The notes beneath the pieces are model-generated. The model worked only from the letters and a program-made list of their open reading frames with translations. It did no database searches and was not told where the DNA came from. From Bacteroidota bacterium (lineage in GTDB: Bacteria; Bacteroidota; Bacteroidia; Flavobacteriales_D; Crocinitomicaceae): DNA of 64,000 bases. Shown here one piece after another: positions 62,571 to 64,000 of the stretch (within the stretch, counting starts at the first letter, position 1; every line of letters starts with the position of its first letter). The translations under genes and the position numbers were made by a program. The stretch spans positions 310,001 to 374,000 of the forward strand of contig JASBTZ010000003.1 in NCBI GenBank assembly GCA_030148165.1, given 5' to 3'.

Positions 62571-63050
62571 ATGAGAATACTACTACTTTGCGTCTTACTG
62601 GGTTCTAATTGCTTTGGACAAAAGGAATTTGAGATAAAGGATAAGACTTATAGTCTCGGATTATTTGCTCAAGCAAGTTTTGATTACAACCCAGTAGGAT
62701 TAGAAGTTGGCATTCAATATCAGAAACACTGGCTCAATATTGCTCTGGGTTATCTTCCAACTAGGTTTTCAGAAAATTATACCTTGGGAGTAGATTATAA
62801 TTATTTTCCAAATACTTATAAGAATAGATTCAATTTATTCTTTGACGCAAACATACTTTTCGTTTCTGGGTTCACGAGATGGTCAATGGATGAGTCGATA
62901 TCTGCTGTCGGTGGATTCGGATTTAACACCAATTTTTCTAAGCATTTGTTCTTCAAAACAAGTGTGCTCGGAGGATGGACTTATGAAATTGATGATACTA
63001 TGCCTTATCGAACTTTTCAATTCAGAATTGGCTTCGGCTATCGCTTTTAG
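62571..63050 (+). CDS. Small predicted outer-membrane beta-barrel protein
   Basis: 159 residues with a signal peptide (MRILLLCVLLGSNCFGQ). Alternating strands follow: YSLGLFAQASFDYNPVGLEVGIQY, WLNIALGYLP and FRIGFGYRF, with a terminal aromatic residue as in the beta-signal. No named family is recognised. It is the first of two small barrel genes after ssrA, each followed by a copy or partial copy of a short dispersed repeat. It may be a paralogue of the next gene, but sequence similarity is low by eye. Confidence 0.6.
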   Translation: MRILLLCVLLGSNCFGQKEFEIKDKTYSLGLFAQASFDYNPVGLEVGIQYQKHWLNIALGYLPTRFSENYTLGVDYNYFPNTYKNRFNLFFDANILFVSGFTRWSMDESISAVGGFGFNTNFSKHLFFKTSVLGGWTYEIDDTMPYRTFQFRIGFGYRF

Positions 63051-63060
63051 CTCCAGCAAA

Positions 63061-63080
63061 CACGACTGATGGTAGTAATC
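63061..63080 (+). repeat. Short dispersed repeat, partial copy 2
   Basis: CACGACTGATGGTAGTAATC matches the 3' half of copy 3 at 16 of 20 positions. It lies 11 bases after the stop of the first barrel gene. Confidence 0.45.
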
Positions 63081-63116
63081 CAGACTTTTTCGTAAATTGC
63101 TGTAAACTACTATTAA

Positions 63117-63719
63117 TTGAAACAAATTTTTCTATCAATATGTGTTGTGATTGTCAGTGGCTCCTTTGCCCAGGAATCAGACGAAAAGACAAGACTCGGA
63201 GTTCAGATAATCGAGCAAGGACGCTTTTACTATGGGTGGGATAATTTAGGTCTTTCAATAACTCCACAAATAACCTTTACCAAAAAGAAACACCAATTTG
63301 AATTAGGACCAAGCTGGTTCGTTTTTAATGATCCAAGAGAGACAAAACTAGGAGCTTTCGGGGGCTATAGATTATATCCAAATGGATTTGAAAATCGCTT
63401 GAACACCGTACTTTCTCTAACGATGCCAATAAACTACTATAAGAGAGAGCCAACAAGCTACTCTCCCGCCTCATACATTCCATATCCCGATAGTGTAATT
63501 TCATTCAGTTATTTATCTACTACTTTACAATTTGGCTATGGAGTGAATGTTGCTGTAACTAAAAAGTTCTATTTGGCCTCCGATTTTAGCATGGGTTTTG
63601 GCAATATTTTCAGCAAAACAAGATACATTTCATCGCAGGAAGTTAATTACAGGACTAAAAGTGGCTATACTTTATCTTTATATTTTGTTTTCAGTCTATA
63701 TCTGGGCTTTAGGTTTTAA
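63117..63719 (+). CDS. Second small predicted outer-membrane beta-barrel protein
   Basis: 200 residues starting at TTG. The signal peptide (MKQIFLSICVVIVSGSFAQ) begins right there and no better in-frame ATG precedes the hydrophobic core. Strand-like segments include LGLSITPQITFTKKKHQFELGPSWFVF, LGAFGGYRLYPNGF and the terminal LSLYFVFSLYLGFRF. It resembles small outer-membrane beta-barrels of the phylum with no known ligand. The terminal GFRF recalls GYRF of the preceding gene, hinting at distant paralogy. It is followed by a full copy of the 42-base repeat. Confidence 0.6.
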   Translation: MKQIFLSICVVIVSGSFAQESDEKTRLGVQIIEQGRFYYGWDNLGLSITPQITFTKKKHQFELGPSWFVFNDPRETKLGAFGGYRLYPNGFENRLNTVLSLTMPINYYKREPTSYSPASYIPYPDSVISFSYLSTTLQFGYGVNVAVTKKFYLASDFSMGFGNIFSKTRYISSQEVNYRTKSGYTLSLYFVFSLYLGFRF

Positions 63720-63727
63720 GCAATCGC

Positions 63728-63769
63728 CTGCACGTTAGTCTCTAGGGAACACGACCGAAAGGAGTAATC
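63728..63769 (+). repeat. Short dispersed repeat, copy 3
   Basis: A 42-base unit beginning CTGCACGTTAGTCTCTAGGG, starting nine bases after the stop of the second barrel gene. It ends GGAGTAATC, and with the following bases can form the small hairpin GGAG-TAATCA-CTCC. Confidence 0.7.
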
Positions 63770-63817
63770 ACTCCAACGCAGCGACTTGTGTTCACCTTTT
63801 TTCGTTAACTTGATACA

Positions 63818-64000
63818 GTGAAGCACCTGATTTTCATATCCTTGTTATTTATAATGTCCTTTCTTTCATCGTGCTGTTCTCACAACGATGAATTAGATGA
63901 TAAAGCGGTATTAGATCCTTTTGAAGTTACCATTCAAGAAATGGAAGATGATAATTGGAAAGAAATAGAGCTTCAAATTGACGAATCATATTGTTTTGCT
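63818..64000 (+). CDS. N-terminal fragment of a lipoprotein (runs off the window)
   Basis: Open to the right edge, 61 codons visible, and not in the ORF track because it is truncated. It begins at GTG and reads MKHLIFISLLFIMSFLSSCC, a lipoprotein signal with the lipobox LSSC (about residues 16-19). An acidic stretch follows (DELDDKAVLDPF). No family can be assigned from this part. Confidence 0.6.
   Translation, partial: MKHLIFISLLFIMSFLSSCCSHNDELDDKAVLDPFEVTIQEMEDDNWKEIELQIDESYCFA

Noticed and set aside
1-64000. CRISPR array, prophage, transposon or toxin-antitoxin system
   Set aside because: I looked for regularly spaced repeats, phage structural genes, transposases and paired small ORFs on both strands and saw none.

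Overview
The window looks like ordinary chromosome of a member of the Bacteroidota, probably a marine Flavobacteriales-type bacterium. Signs of this are two secreted proteins with type IX secretion (T9SS) C-terminal sorting domains, promoters of the Bacteroidota form TTTG-N19-TAnnTTTG, an almost complete lack of Shine-Dalgarno sequences, a CarB without its C-terminal allosteric domain, the short archaeal/eukaryotic-type prolyl-tRNA synthetase, and families such as DUF4834, DUF6576, DUF1573 and porin_10. The genus cannot be fixed by eye. I see no prophage, insertion sequence, CRISPR array or defence island.

Layout. 1-9.8 kb: the 3' end of mutL, two tandem rhomboid proteases, an EEP-family hydrolase, Sua5/YrdC, a GuaA-like amidotransferase, a fused SpmA/SpmB-type membrane protein, a 25-residue-repeat protein, two glycosyltransferases and an outer-membrane barrel. 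9.8-14.2 kb: photolyase and TspO, then on the other strand a site-2-type protease with an Smr protein, and hemB. 14.2-18.7 kb: lipoprotein, small secreted protein and a large ABC transporter with an N-terminal TerB-like domain. 18.7-27 kb (minus strand): fabG, a porin-like protein, rpsT co-transcribed with two tRNA-Glu genes, proS with a partner, a helical-repeat protein and a GH73/LysM protein. 27-33.7 kb: clpB, a small membrane protein, an NlpC/P60 hydrolase, an S41 protease and a DUF1573 lipoprotein. 33.8-37.8 kb: a glycan cluster (methyltransferase, GT4, sulfotransferase, flippase). 37.8-44 kb (minus): YfhO-type protein, DUF4834 protein, carB. 44-54.3 kb: phosphoribosyltransferase, murQ, clpC, gyrA, a TPR protein, rpsA. 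54.4-64 kb: thioredoxin-like protein, menE-like ligase, J-domain protein, smpB, recR, T9SS cargo proteins, tmRNA (ssrA), two small barrel proteins and the start of a lipoprotein.

How the genes work together. Most are housekeeping genes for translation and its quality control (proS, rpsT, rpsA, tRNA-Glu, ssrA, smpB), protein quality control (clpB, clpC, S41, S2P, rhomboids), DNA maintenance (mutL, gyrA, recR, photolyase) and envelope or glycan biology. The two halves of trans-translation, smpB and ssrA, lie within 6 kb.

The most interesting unexplained structure is the rpsA 5' leader. It holds two 7-bp hairpins, each with a 13-nt loop, and the two loops carry perfectly complementary 7-mers. 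This looks like a kissing-loop RNA that could regulate ribosomal protein S1. Other items for a second look are the TerB-ABC cluster, the 25-residue solenoid protein, a predicted sulfated-glycan locus, two promoters that imply leaderless mRNAs, a short repeat family next to the barrel genes, and an atypical tmRNA tag. Start codons were revised from the ORF track where promoters, terminators or family length required it (fabG, porin, rpsT, smpB, menE, recR, Smr gene, one T9SS protein and the 25-residue-repeat protein).
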